Source of the DNA: Pseudomonadota bacterium
GTDB taxonomy: Bacteria; Pseudomonadota; Gammaproteobacteria; Steroidobacterales; Steroidobacteraceae
Assembly (NCBI GenBank): GCA_021805275.1
Contig: JAJZFQ010000233.1
Location: 59,462-123,461 of the forward strand
DNA length: 64,000 nucleotides
Direction: 5' to 3'
Under the pieces are notes generated by a model. The model did no database searches. It worked only from the letters and a program-made list of their open reading frames with translations, and was not told the DNA's origin. The translations under genes and the position numbers were made by a program. Below, piece by piece: positions 8,736 to 18,040 of the stretch (the stretch's first letter is position 1; the number at the start of each line of letters is the position of its first letter).

Positions 8736-8756
8736 GCGGCCGAGGCGGGCGGCTCC

Positions 8757-10541
8757 TCAGACCTGAAGGCCCATCGCGCGCATCAGCTCCAGTCCGTTGC
8801 GGGTCCGCACCACGCCGGGATGCAGTGTGTAGTCGAAATGCATCTGACCGGCGCTCAGCGTCTCGCGGAAATGAACGTTGTTGACCCGTCCGGCAAGGGC
8901 AGGCATGTCGGTGAGTGCGAGATCGTGGGTGGTGATGATGCCGACCGCACCGCGCGCGAGCAGCGCATGCAATAGGCCTTCTGCGCCGACGCGACGATCG
9001 TGCGAGTTGGTGCCCTGCAGCAGCTCGTCGATCAGAAACAGCAGTGTCGCGCCGCTCTCGGCGAGAGCGACGATCTGGCGCAGCCGGCCGAGTTCGGCCG
9101 AGAAACGCGACTGGCCCTCGCGCAGCGAATCGGTGACACGGATGCTCACCCCGAGGCTCATGGGCGCCAGACGCAGGGATTGCGCGCAGACCGGCGCGCC
9201 CGCCATCGCGAGCACGACGTTCAGACCGACGGCGCGCAGCAGCGTGCTCTTGCCCGACATGTTCGAGCCGCTGACAAGCAGCAACGGGTCCCGTGCCGAG
9301 AGGCGCACGTCGTTGGGCACGCACCGCGTCGCCGGCAGCAGCGGGTGGCCAAGTCCGCGGGCCTCGAGCAGGCCCACCTCGTCCTCGAACCGCGGATAGG
9401 GGAACTCGGGGTGCTCGAAGCGGTACTGGGCGAGCGACACGAGCGCCTCGAACCGACCGGTCGCCTCGATCCACCGCGGCACGTCGGCACCATGGTTGGC
9501 GCGCCAGCGCTCGGCGGCGAGCGCGACCTGCAGTGGATAGAGCAGAGGAATGCTCAGGAACCAGCGCACGGCGAGCGATTCGCGCGCTTCGGCGAACGCG
9601 CCGATCCAGGCGAGCCGCCCCATCGCGGCCGAGCTGTGCCGATCGCCCGAGACGAGTTCACCCTGCAGCGCGCGCAGCGGATTCGAGCCGAACGGCTCGT
9701 GCTCGACGCAGTGCAACAGCTGCGCGAAGGCGCGCAGTCCGCCGGCCGCATCGGCCCCAGCGGCACCGAGGAGCGTGGGCTCGATGCGCCGGCGCAGCCA
9801 GTACAGCGCGGCTGCCTCGGCCGCGAGGATCAGCACGGCGGGCGTCCAGTCGCCGCGGACCCATCCCCACAGCGTTGCCCCGAGCAGAGCGGCGGGCAGG
9901 GCTGCGGCCAGGATGCCCAGTGCGGGTCGAGCGAGGACATTGGCCGTTCGCGCCCAGGTGGCCAGCCCCAGCGGTTGCGCAATGGTTGCGCCGTCCGCGC
10001 CGAGAACAGCGATGTGCTCGCGCAGATCGAGTCGTTCGCGCAGATCCTCGATGCTCTCCTGGCGGCGGCGCAGCTCGAGGAGATCGGCCGGGCCGAGTAG
10101 CCACGCGGCGAGAGTCTGCTCGCCCATGACCGTGCGCGCCGCACACAGCAGTTCGAACAGGCTGCCTTCGCCGAACAGGTCGAGGTCTGCCGCGTACACG
10201 TGGTGTGCGTCGTCCACGGGGCGACCCTGGCAACCGGTCCCGGCCCATCGATCCTCGAGGCGTGCGATGGCGCGCCGGTAGAACGCCGCCTGGCGCAGTG
10301 CCCGCGTGAGCTCGCGGCGCCGCTGCGAGTGAACGATGACGATCGCGAGGAACGCCGCGAGCGGCAGGGAAAGCCACTGCGCGCTGAACCAATGCGCGTG
10401 CCAGGCCATCCAGCCTATGGCAAGCGCGGCGGCGGCGAGCGACAGGCGCGCGGTGCCGAACTGGCGGGCAACGCGTTGCAAGGCGCCGATGCGCGCCTCC
10501 CGCTCCGCCAGCCTCGAGGCGTATGCTTCGCTCGGCCTCAC
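8757..10541 (-). CDS. Membrane-associated MutS-like ATPase
   Basis: A 594-residue relative of DNA mismatch-repair MutS that lacks the mismatch-reading domain I. Residues about 30-75 hold two hydrophobic segments, so the protein is probably tethered to the inner membrane. The middle corresponds to the lever/core helices. The C-terminal ATPase (about 395-585) has Walker A 'SGSNMSGKSTLLRAVG', the 'LREGQSRFSAELGRL' segment, Walker B 'LLFLIDELLQGTNSHDR' and 'IITTHDLALT'. Length and layout fit a known group of short MutS homologues of uncharacterised function; repair activity should not be assumed. Divergent from the POT transporter gene. Confidence 0.85.
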   Translation of the reverse strand: MRPSEAYASRLAEREARIGALQRVARQFGTARLSLAAAALAIGWMAWHAHWFSAQWLSLPLAAFLAIVIVHSQRRRELTRALRQAAFYRRAIARLEDRWAGTGCQGRPVDDAHHVYAADLDLFGEGSLFELLCAARTVMGEQTLAAWLLGPADLLELRRRQESIEDLRERLDLREHIAVLGADGATIAQPLGLATWARTANVLARPALGILAAALPAALLGATLWGWVRGDWTPAVLILAAEAAALYWLRRRIEPTLLGAAGADAAGGLRAFAQLLHCVEHEPFGSNPLRALQGELVSGDRHSSAAMGRLAWIGAFAEARESLAVRWFLSIPLLYPLQVALAAERWRANHGADVPRWIEATGRFEALVSLAQYRFEHPEFPYPRFEDEVGLLEARGLGHPLLPATRCVPNDVRLSARDPLLLVSGSNMSGKSTLLRAVGLNVVLAMAGAPVCAQSLRLAPMSLGVSIRVTDSLREGQSRFSAELGRLRQIVALAESGATLLFLIDELLQGTNSHDRRVGAEGLLHALLARGAVGIITTHDLALTDMPALAGRVNNVHFRETLSAGQMHFDYTLHPGVVRTRNGLELMRAMGLQV

Positions 10542-10722
10542 CGCGCCAGTATATCCACACCTCGAGTGGCGGTGTCGGCGCCCCGGCCCAACCGGGCCCG
10601 CTCGAGAGCTGGTAGGATCGCCGCTGGTGAGGGTCGGGTCTTGCTTTGGGGCGCGGTGCGGGCGGAACTCGCGACTGGCCGTGCCGATGCGCGCAACACA
10701 TCGTCACAGGCGGCACCAGACA

Positions 10723-12198
10723 ATGAATAACGACAACACGCCAAGACCGGACTCAGGGGGCGAGACTCTCTGGGGACATCCCCGGCAGCTGTGGACGCTG
10801 TTGGCGGTCGCGGTCGGGTTCAACTTCTCCTTCTACGGCTTTCGCGCCTACCTCGCACCCTACATTGCGAGTCAGTTCTACGGTGGGTTGTCCGCCGCCG
10901 CCGCGCAGCGCCACGCCGACGTGCTGACGAGCGGGTTTCTGGCGTTGATGTATGCCACCCCGATCGTCGGGGGCTACGTGGCGGACAAGATTCTCGGCGA
11001 AGTGCGCTCGCTCGCGATCTCCCTCTGGCTGCTGATCGGCGCGCTTGCGCTGATGACGCTGCCGGATCTGTTCGGCTTCGAGGTCGGCATGGCGCTGCTC
11101 GCGCTGTCGGTGGGACTCGGCATCCCACTGACGGTGTTGATCGGACGCAATTACGCCGACCACGATCCGCGGCGTGAGGGCGGCTACACGCTGTACTACC
11201 TGGCGATCAATTTCGGCGCTTTCATCGCGCCGTTCGTGTGCGCCGATTTCGTCGGGCATCGCTACGGGTATCGCTGGGGATTCGTTGCCGCGGCGCTCGG
11301 GGAGCTGTGCGCGGCGCTGCTGTTCCAGCTGAAACTGCGTCGACTGGCGCCGCTGGCGCCGCACAGTGAGCAGCTCGATCGGCCGCTTGCCACGGTTTGG
11401 GTGTTGATCGGCACTGGGGTGCTGGTGGTGCCGACAGCACTGCTGCTGTCGCATCCGCAGATCCTCAGCTGGATGATGTATGCGTTCATGGTGGCGCTCG
11501 TGCTGTATTTCGTGGTGCGCTGCGTACGTCGTGGCGAGCGCAGGCAGACGCAGCGTTATCTGGCGCTGCTGGTGCTGTTCGTTGCCCTTGTGGTGTTCTG
11601 GACCTTCAGCTTCCAGGGCGTGACGTCGCTCAATTTCTTCGCGCGCGATTACGTCGACGCGCCGTTCAATTACACGCTGTTCCAGGCCGCCAATCCGCTC
11701 TACATCCTGCTGTTCGCGCCCCTGATGGCGTTGCTCTGGCCGTGGCTCGGCAAGCGCGGCCAGGATCCCTCGACGCCGCGCAAGTTCGGCATCGGTCTGC
11801 TGCTGATCGCGCTCAGCTACGGGCTCATGGCCGCGGGAATCCACTACGGCCTGCGTGTCGACGGGCGGGTGGGGTGGGGAGTGCTGGCGGCGTGCTACCT
11901 GGCGCAGACGATCGGGGAGCTCGCGCTCTCACCGATCGGCTATGGACTGGTCGGGCTGCTGGCGGCGCCGGAGGAGACCTCCCTCGCCATGGGTGGGTGG
12001 TTCTTCGGCTACGCGCTCGCCTATCAGATTGCCGGATGGATCGCGACGCTGACCACCGGGAGCGCCGGCGGCGCCGAGAGCGGCATCGCCGGTTACGCGC
12101 ATGTCTACCAGGGACTGTGCGTGTTCGGCATCGCGGCCAGCCTGGTATATCTGCTCGGCGCGCCGTGGATCGGAAAACTCATGCACGGCGCGCACTGA
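10723..12198 (+). CDS. POT-family proton-coupled oligopeptide transporter
   Basis: A 491-residue inner-membrane protein with about 12-14 hydrophobic segments. It carries POT/PTR family landmarks: 'PIVGGYVADKILGE' after the second helix, 'YYLAINFGAFIAPFVCADF' (the FYxxINxGs motif) and 'FWTFSFQGVTSLNFF' followed by 'IGELALSPIGYGLVGLLA' in the C-terminal half. These transporters import di- and tripeptides with protons. The ATG at 10723 starts just before the first helix; longer in-frame starts would add about 130 residues unlike the family. Its last 20 bases overlap the convergent MFS gene. Confidence 0.88.
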   Translation: MNNDNTPRPDSGGETLWGHPRQLWTLLAVAVGFNFSFYGFRAYLAPYIASQFYGGLSAAAAQRHADVLTSGFLALMYATPIVGGYVADKILGEVRSLAISLWLLIGALALMTLPDLFGFEVGMALLALSVGLGIPLTVLIGRNYADHDPRREGGYTLYYLAINFGAFIAPFVCADFVGHRYGYRWGFVAAALGELCAALLFQLKLRRLAPLAPHSEQLDRPLATVWVLIGTGVLVVPTALLLSHPQILSWMMYAFMVALVLYFVVRCVRRGERRQTQRYLALLVLFVALVVFWTFSFQGVTSLNFFARDYVDAPFNYTLFQAANPLYILLFAPLMALLWPWLGKRGQDPSTPRKFGIGLLLIALSYGLMAAGIHYGLRVDGRVGWGVLAACYLAQTIGELALSPIGYGLVGLLAAPEETSLAMGGWFFGYALAYQIAGWIATLTTGSAGGAESGIAGYAHVYQGLCVFGIAASLVYLLGAPWIGKLMHGAH

Positions 12199-13423
12199 GC
12201 CGCCGGCGCTCGAGGCGGATCAACAGCGCAGCGAGTGGCAGCGTACTGGTCAATATCGTCGCCAGGGCGAGGAGCGAAACGGTCGGTCCGAGCCGGGCGA
12301 TCGCCTCGAGTCCGCTGATCGGGCCGAGACTGCCGCCGATGTCCCCGGCGACCTGGTAGATGCCGATGGCGCGCCCGTAGTGCTCGGGGCTGATCAGCTC
12401 GCCCATAATGACGATCAGCGGCACGCTGACACCACCGAGGCCGATGCCGATGACGCCGAGTGCAAGCGCCGCCGGCAACAGCGTGTGCGCGAAGGCGAGC
12501 AGCATGAAGCCACAGGCCAGCGCAGCGGCGCCCGGCAGCAGGATCGTCGCCTTGCTGCCGCGCTGATCAATGCTGCGCCCGGTGATCCATGAAACGATGG
12601 CCGACGTGCCGAGCATCACGGCCATCAGCGTCCCGGAGGAGCCCTCCGCATTCAATCCCGGCAGCATCAGGTGGCGCAGGTGCACGATCAGCACCAACGA
12701 GGCGAGGATGACGCCCTGCGCGGAGAAGAACACGACGAAATTGAACAGCCACACGATCCACAGCGGTCCCGGGCGCAGCAGCTCGCGCAGCACCGCGGTG
12801 CCGGCGGGCGGTGGCGCTGCATCGCGGCGTACGGCGCGGGGGCCGGCGCTGCGCGGCGCGATGAAATAGGCGGCGAGCATGCCACCGAAGGTGATGAAGC
12901 TCGCCGATATGAACGCGGCGCGCGTCGAGACGAGGTCGGCCACCAGACCGCCGAGGAGCAGTCCGGCCGGGACCCCGAAGCTCAGCGCCATGCGCACCAG
13001 CGCGGTGGCTCGGCCGCGCTCGGCGCTTGCGCTGACGATCAGGGCGGCAGTCAGTGAGCCGACCATCAGCAGCGAGGAGCCCACGCCCCACAGTGCCCGA
13101 CCCAGCAGAAACCAGCCGGTGGCCCGCGCGCTGGCGAGTCCCGTGGTGAAACACAGCGTGGCGAGGCCTTCGACGAGCAACCCGGTGATGAGCGGCCAAC
13201 GCGCGCCGAAGCGGTCTACGAGATGGCCGGTGAGCGGATTGATGCCGAGCCGCGTGATCCGGTTCAGCGAGAGAATGAGCCCGATCATGGCCGGGGCGAT
13301 GCCGAGCGCCTGGCCCACCATCGGCAGGATGGGGAAGACCACTCCGCCGCCGAGTCCGCCGATGAATCCCAGTGCCGCCAGCGCCCACAGCGAGGTGTTG
13401 AGGCCCCGGTGCGGCTCGCTCAC
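12179..13423 (-). CDS. MFS transporter, drug/metabolite efflux type
   Basis: A 414-residue inner-membrane protein with twelve predicted helices and MFS signatures, including 'GHLVDRFGARWPLITG' (motif A region), 'LLGRALWGVGSSLLMVGSLTAAL' and the second-half repeat 'GRSIDQRGSKATILLPGAAALACG'. No substrate can be assigned. The start is GTG at 13423. It converges with the POT gene with a 20-bp overlap and is divergent from the winged-helix/GNAT gene. Confidence 0.82.
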   Translation of the reverse strand: MSEPHRGLNTSLWALAALGFIGGLGGGVVFPILPMVGQALGIAPAMIGLILSLNRITRLGINPLTGHLVDRFGARWPLITGLLVEGLATLCFTTGLASARATGWFLLGRALWGVGSSLLMVGSLTAALIVSASAERGRATALVRMALSFGVPAGLLLGGLVADLVSTRAAFISASFITFGGMLAAYFIAPRSAGPRAVRRDAAPPPAGTAVLRELLRPGPLWIVWLFNFVVFFSAQGVILASLVLIVHLRHLMLPGLNAEGSSGTLMAVMLGTSAIVSWITGRSIDQRGSKATILLPGAAALACGFMLLAFAHTLLPAALALGVIGIGLGGVSVPLIVIMGELISPEHYGRAIGIYQVAGDIGGSLGPISGLEAIARLGPTVSLLALATILTSTLPLAALLIRLERRRLSARRA

Positions 13424-13614
13424 GAGCCCGCCCCGGCGCCCGTCCGCGCGGGACGCGGCGCCGAGCGACGGTCGGTTGCGCGGAGCGGAATCATCCGGAA
13501 ACTCTACGGCATGCCCGCTGCGCTTCCAAGGGCGCGTACAGCGGACGGGTCGGCCGAGCGCCGAGCAGGTGCCGCGGCGTTGCGCGCCGATCGATCTGAC
13601 TCTACTCTGCGCCT

Positions 13615-14493
13615 ATGCGCGTGAGCCCCGATACGACCGAAGCATTACGGCGTGTGCTGGCCCTGCACGATCGTCTAGTCGCTGAGGCCGGCGGCGGTGA
13701 GGTGCACGGCCTGGAGCGGATGCTCGCGGCCATCGGCCGCCGCGGCTCGACGGTCCGCTCCCTCGCTGCGCGGCTCGCTTTGGGCTCGGCCGAGCTCGGC
13801 GTCCCGCTGCGGATGCTCGCCCGACAGGGACTCGCACGGCTCGATGTGCGTCGCTACCGGGGCGAGCGCGCCCGATTCGTCACGCTGACGCGGACCGGCG
13901 CCGCCCGAGTGCGTGGCGTCGAGGCCCGCGAGGCGACACGTGCGCGGCGACTTGCGGCTGCGCAGTCGCAGGCCGGGATCCGTCAGCTCGTTCGGGCGAC
14001 GGTGCAGATCGAGCGGTTCCTGTGCCAATCGCGCATCGTGATTGCGCCCGAGGACCCGGCGAGCGGCGCCGCCCGCTGGTGTTTCGCGCAGTACTTCGAT
14101 GAGCTCGCGGCACGCTTTCCAGAAGGCTTTGACCGCCGCGCCGATGGCCGAACGGTCCGCGATGAGTTCCTGCCGCCGCGCGGCCGGCTGCTGATCGCGC
14201 GGCTCGACGGCGATCCGGTTGGTTGCGGGGCGTTCCGCGCGTGGACTCCCGGGATCGTCGAGATCAAGCGCATGTGGGTGGCACCGGAGGCGCGCAGACT
14301 CGGCATCGGAGGTGAGCTGCTCGAGGCGCTCGAGCGTCTCGCCCGGCGACGGCGGGCCCGCGCCATCCGGCTCGACACGCACGCGACGCTGGCCGAGGCG
14401 CTGCGCCTGTATCGGCGCGCCGGCTACCGGCGGATCGCCCGTTACAACGACAATCCATACGCGCAACGCTGGTTCGAGAAGCCGTTGCGCTGA
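13615..14493 (+). CDS. MarR-like winged helix fused to GNAT acetyltransferase
   Basis: A 292-residue two-domain protein. Residues about 1-130 look like a MarR-type winged helix ('STVRSLAARLALGSAELGVPLRMLARQGLARLDVRRY', then a 'RFVTLTRTGAARV' wing). Residues about 150-290 are a GNAT domain: 'EFLPPRGRLLIARLDGDPVGCGAF', 'EIKRMWVAPEARRLGIGGELL' (acetyl-CoA loop) and 'ALRLYRRAGYRRIARYNDNPY'. MarR-GNAT fusions occur widely and are thought to couple small-molecule acetylation to transcription control. The target here is unknown; no neighbour is an obvious partner. Confidence 0.85.
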   Translation: MRVSPDTTEALRRVLALHDRLVAEAGGGEVHGLERMLAAIGRRGSTVRSLAARLALGSAELGVPLRMLARQGLARLDVRRYRGERARFVTLTRTGAARVRGVEAREATRARRLAAAQSQAGIRQLVRATVQIERFLCQSRIVIAPEDPASGAARWCFAQYFDELAARFPEGFDRRADGRTVRDEFLPPRGRLLIARLDGDPVGCGAFRAWTPGIVEIKRMWVAPEARRLGIGGELLEALERLARRRRARAIRLDTHATLAEALRLYRRAGYRRIARYNDNPYAQRWFEKPLR

Positions 14494-14692
14494 GTGCGCG
14501 GCGCCGCGGGGTTGTCCGGCGGGGCGCCGGCTTGCTAGCTTACGCGCCGGGGCAGTGGGTCAAGCAGCGGGATGGCACGAACATGAGTGGGCGGACAGAG
14601 CGTTTGCGGGCTGGCGCAGGCGGTGAGCGGCGATTGTGCCGCGCGAGACCCCGGTCGTCAGGGATGGCCGGCGGGTTCACGGATGGCGCCCG

Positions 14693-15205
14693 ATGAGTCC
14701 CCGAACCGAGGCGACCGCCACGGGCGAGGCTGCGCCGAGCGCGGTGCTGCTGCAGGTTGATGGCTATGAGGTCTCGGACGACCCGGACCGGATTGACCTC
14801 GAGGCGGTGCATGCCTACCTGCACGGGGCGTACTGGTCGCCGAACATCCCCCTCGAGATCGTGCAGCGCGCGCTACGCGCCTCGCTGTGCATCGGGGCGT
14901 ACGCGCCGGGCGGCGCGCAGGTGGGTCTGTGCCGCCTGATCACCGACTACGCGACCTTCTGCTATGTTTCCGACGTCTACGTGCTTGAGGCGCATCGCGG
15001 CCGCGGCCTGTCAAAGGCGATGATGAAGGCTGCTGTGGAGCATCCGCGGCTGCAGGGGCTGCGGCGCTGGTCGCTGGTGACGCACGACGCCCACGGGCTC
15101 TATGAGCAGTTCGGTTTCCGTGTGATCGCACATCCGCAGCGGCACATGGAGCGGCTCGATCCGCAGATCTACCTGCGGGCGGCACAGCGGGACGATCCGG
15201 CGTAG
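14693..15205 (+). CDS. GNAT-family N-acetyltransferase
   Basis: A 170-residue GNAT enzyme. The acetyl-CoA binding loop is 'VLEAHRGRGLSKAMMKAAVEH', preceded by the beta-4 strand 'FCYVSDVYV' and followed by 'HGLYEQFGFRVIAHPQRHMER'. The pattern 'GLCRLITDYATFCYVSDVYV' is typical of a conserved bacterial subgroup of unknown substrate. ATG 14693 is chosen over an upstream GTG at 14636 because the extra residues do not look conserved. Convergent with the ClC channel gene, with only 3 bases between stops. Confidence 0.84.
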   Translation: MSPRTEATATGEAAPSAVLLQVDGYEVSDDPDRIDLEAVHAYLHGAYWSPNIPLEIVQRALRASLCIGAYAPGGAQVGLCRLITDYATFCYVSDVYVLEAHRGRGLSKAMMKAAVEHPRLQGLRRWSLVTHDAHGLYEQFGFRVIAHPQRHMERLDPQIYLRAAQRDDPA

Positions 15206-15208
15206 CCA

Positions 15209-16978
15209 TCACAGGACCCGGGCCCGCTCGCGCTCCTCGCGCAGCGCGCGGGCCCGCACCTGCAGGATCTCCCGCTGGCCGACCAGGCCCACGACCTGCG
15301 CGGTGGTCCGATCGATGATGGCGGCACGGGTGCGGTGTGCGTCGATCATGCGATCGGCGAGGTCCGCGACGGGCTCATCGGGATAGCCGATCAGTGCCGA
15401 GTCGGCCCCGCAAAGCTCGCGCAGCGTGCGCTCAGCGGGCGCACCCTCGTGCACCCAGCGCAGCACGTCGGCGCGACAGACCATCCCGGTGATCCGCCCA
15501 TCGGGCTCGACCAGTGGATAGGTGGTGTGGCGATGGACCGGCGGCTCGGGGCTGAAGAATTCAAATGCCTCCTGCGCGGTGATGGCAGCCGGCAGGGTGT
15601 GGGCCGGCTGCACCATGATTTCCCCGACCCGCGCGACTGAAAACGGGTCGACGCTGTACTCGTAGGACATATGCCGGCCACGGCGTGCCAGCCGCTCGGT
15701 CAGTATGGAGCGGCGCATGATCAGAACGGTCATTGCGTAAGCGGCCGCGCAGGCGGCGAGCACCGCCGGCAGGACGCGCAGCTCGCCGGTGATCTCGACC
15801 GCGAAGACGCTGGAGGCGAGCGGCGCGCGCAGCGTTCCGCCGAGGGTGGCGGACATCGCCACGAGTGCCCAGAAACCCGGACCGCCGAACGGCGCGAGGT
15901 GGGCCTCGAGGACCCCGAGGGCGCCGCCTACGATCAGCAAGGGTGCGAGCACACCGCCGGAGGTCCCTGAGGAAAGTGCGCCGATCCACACCAGCGCCTT
16001 GCCGATGAGCAGCTCCAGGGCAGCGTGCAGCGGTACGGTGCCGTTGAGTAGTGCCTGTATGGTGTCGTAGCCGACGCCGAGCACCGCCGGATCCACGAGG
16101 CCGCCGAGGCCGACGAGGACCCCGCCCAGGGCCGGCCACCACATCCAGTGCACCGGCAGTTTCTCGAACAGTTCCTCCACGCCGTACACCGCTGCCGACA
16201 GCAGCGCGCCGAGCGCACCGGCGAGCACACCCACCAGCAGGCAGGCACCGATGCCCCACCAGGGCACGTGTGGCGCGCCGGTATAGGGAAACAGCGGCCA
16301 GGCGCCCACCAGATAGGGTCGCCAGGCGCGCGCCACGACCGCCGAGACGCACACCGGGACCAGGCTGCGTGGTTTCCATTCGAACAGCATCACTTCCACG
16401 GCCAGCAACACCGCGGCTACCGGCGTGCCGAAAATCGCGCTCATCCCGGCGGCCGCGCCCGCCACCAGCAGCGTCTTGCGTTCCGCCGGCGTCATGGGAA
16501 GGCACTGCGCGAACAGCGAGCCGAGCGCCCCGCCGGTCATGATGATCGGGCCCTCGGCCCCGAACGGTCCGCCGGTGCCGATCGCCACCGCCGAGGAGAG
16601 CGGTTTCAGCAGAGCGACCTTCGCCTCGATGCGGCTGCCGCCGGTGAGGATGGACTCCAGTGCCTCCGGGATCCCATGGCCACGGATCTTAGACGACCCG
16701 TAGCGCGCCATGAGCCCGACGATGAGGCCTCCGGTCACCGGGATCAGGACCGAAAGTGGGCCGAGCTTCAGGTGCGAGAGCGCGTACGGACCAGTGCCGA
16801 GGGTGTGGAAGTAGGCGAGATGGGTCACCAGCGAGATCAGTCGCAGCAGCGCCCATGCGGCGCAGGCACCGAACGTGCCGGTCACGATGCCCATGGCCGC
16901 GATGGCCAGAAGGCGTCGATCCGCGGAGAAGTCGCGCAAGGTATCCTGTGCCGCATGCGCGGCGTTCCGGTGTTTCAT
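15209..16978 (-). CDS. ClC-family chloride channel/transporter with CBS domains
   Basis: A 589-residue membrane protein. The ClC core (about residues 20-430) shows 'SSKIRGHGIPEALE' (GSGIP-like), 'GTGGPFGAEGPIIMTGGA' with the gating Glu of the GxEGP motif, and 'FGTPVAAVLLAVEVMLFE' (GxFxP-like region). The C-terminus (about 450-575) holds two CBS repeats ('IMVQPAHTLPAAITAQEAFEFF' and 'ALIGYPDEPVADLADRMIDAH') that usually bind adenine nucleotides. ATG 16978 is preferred over a GTG at 17020 that would overlap the palindrome. Divergent from a MarR gene, which probably controls it. Confidence 0.88.
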   Translation of the reverse strand: MKHRNAAHAAQDTLRDFSADRRLLAIAAMGIVTGTFGACAAWALLRLISLVTHLAYFHTLGTGPYALSHLKLGPLSVLIPVTGGLIVGLMARYGSSKIRGHGIPEALESILTGGSRIEAKVALLKPLSSAVAIGTGGPFGAEGPIIMTGGALGSLFAQCLPMTPAERKTLLVAGAAAGMSAIFGTPVAAVLLAVEVMLFEWKPRSLVPVCVSAVVARAWRPYLVGAWPLFPYTGAPHVPWWGIGACLLVGVLAGALGALLSAAVYGVEELFEKLPVHWMWWPALGGVLVGLGGLVDPAVLGVGYDTIQALLNGTVPLHAALELLIGKALVWIGALSSGTSGGVLAPLLIVGGALGVLEAHLAPFGGPGFWALVAMSATLGGTLRAPLASSVFAVEITGELRVLPAVLAACAAAYAMTVLIMRRSILTERLARRGRHMSYEYSVDPFSVARVGEIMVQPAHTLPAAITAQEAFEFFSPEPPVHRHTTYPLVEPDGRITGMVCRADVLRWVHEGAPAERTLRELCGADSALIGYPDEPVADLADRMIDAHRTRAAIIDRTTAQVVGLVGQREILQVRARALREERERARVL

Positions 16979-17020
16979 CAGTGGGTGCGACGGGTTGCAG
17001 GCGGAGCGCCGGGAAAACAC

Positions 17021-17033
17021 ATCGTACTACGAT
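17021..17033. promoter_or_regulatory. MarR operator candidate
   Basis: A perfect 13-base palindrome, ATCGTA-C-TACGAT, in the 76-base gap between the divergent ClC and marR-like genes and 22 bases before the MarR start. Size and symmetry suit a MarR dimer. Inference: the regulator represses itself and the channel gene from here. Confidence 0.6.
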
Positions 17034-17054
17034 ATACTTCAACAGGAGCGGTTC

Positions 17055-17510
17055 ATGACTTCCACCGTCAAGCGGCCTGCGGCTGACCGGCCTCGCGTGC
17101 GCGAGCTGTCGCTCGGGGACTATCAGCTGCTCGCGGAATTCCGCCACGTGCTGGCGCGCTTTCTCGCCTTCAGCGCCGAGGCGGCGCAGGTCGCCGGGCT
17201 CGCACCGCGGCAGCACCAGGCGCTGCTTGCGATCAAGGGGTTCCCGGGCGGCGGGGCGGTGACGGTGGGCGATCTGGCCGCGCGGCTGGTGATCCGTCAC
17301 CACAGTGCCGTCGAGCTCGTGGACCGGATGGTCGAGAGCGGGCACCTGCGACGCCAGAGCGATGTCCATGACCGGCGGCGCGCTATTCTTGCGCTGACGC
17401 CAGCCGGGGAGCGCGTGTTGGCCGAACTGTCCTCCGTCCATCGCGCCGAATTGCGGCGTATCGCCCCGCTGCTCGGCACGCTGGCGAGCCGACTCGGGCT
17501 TTCGTCTTGA
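17055..17510 (+). CDS. MarR-family transcriptional regulator
   Basis: A 151-residue winged-helix protein: 'LAPRQHQALLAIKGFPGGGAVTVGDLAARLVIRHHSAVELVDRM' is the recognition region, followed by the charged wing 'RQSDVHDRRRAILALTPAG', where the DxRR motif is diagnostic for MarR. ATG 17055 has AGGAG 7 bases upstream. The gene faces away from the ClC channel across a perfect palindrome, so the likely job is control of that channel and of itself. Ligand unknown. Confidence 0.9.
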   Translation: MTSTVKRPAADRPRVRELSLGDYQLLAEFRHVLARFLAFSAEAAQVAGLAPRQHQALLAIKGFPGGGAVTVGDLAARLVIRHHSAVELVDRMVESGHLRRQSDVHDRRRAILALTPAGERVLAELSSVHRAELRRIAPLLGTLASRLGLSS

Positions 17511-17704
17511 GCGGATACTAGGCGGTTCTACGTCGCGCTCACCGGAGGCCGAGAACTATTTTGCCGCGGTGGCGTCCGTGCAAGGGCGGGCCCTCGCAGC
17601 ACGGGGGCAGGGGGTGAGCCTTCGCGCGTGCGCCGGCCCCGGCGAGGCGATCTGTGGCGCAGTTCCTCGCGGTCGGGGTCAGCCGCGGGTATGCAGAGCA
17701 GATT

Positions 17705-17866
17705 ATGCGCAAGATTTTCGCATTCATCGGCACGACGGTCCTCGGCTCGATCGGCTGGTCGGTCGGGGCGTACATCGGCATCGGCACGGCCATCGTTCTC
17801 AGTGGCATCGGCAGCGGCTTTGGCTTGTACTGGGGCTACAAGCTCTTCGATCAATGGCTTGGCTGA
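17705..17866 (+). CDS. Small glycine-rich membrane protein
   Basis: A 53-residue protein, nearly all hydrophobic, with two membrane-spanning stretches ('IFAFIGTTVLGSIGWSVGAY' and 'GTAIVLSGIGSGFGLYWGY') and Gly every 3-4 residues, as in glycine-zipper hairpins. ATG 17705 gives the cleanest start; an ATG at 17654 would add 17 residues. Proteins of this form recur next to unrelated genes in many proteobacteria with no known role. It stands alone. Confidence 0.6.
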   Translation: MRKIFAFIGTTVLGSIGWSVGAYIGIGTAIVLSGIGSGFGLYWGYKLFDQWLG

Positions 17867-17983
17867 AGCCCTGGTCGCTGAGCCGCCGCCGTCCATAACT
17901 CGCACTCGGGGATCCCGGATACTGGCAGAGCGCAGTGCAGTCTGAGCGGACCCGCACCGGCGGCAAACTGCACGTTCGGGCGA

Positions 17984-18013
17984 TTGATCCGCCGGCTGCC
18001 CCCCCTCTAATAC
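17984..18013 (+). promoter_or_regulatory. Candidate sigma-70 promoter for the ECF/FecR/TonB operon
   Basis: TTGATC, 18 bases, then TAATAC, ending 27 bases upstream of the sigma factor ATG. Read by eye only; the match to consensus is fair. Confidence 0.4.
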
Positions 18014-18040
18014 GGGAAGCGCGAGTCGCGAGAACCGTCG

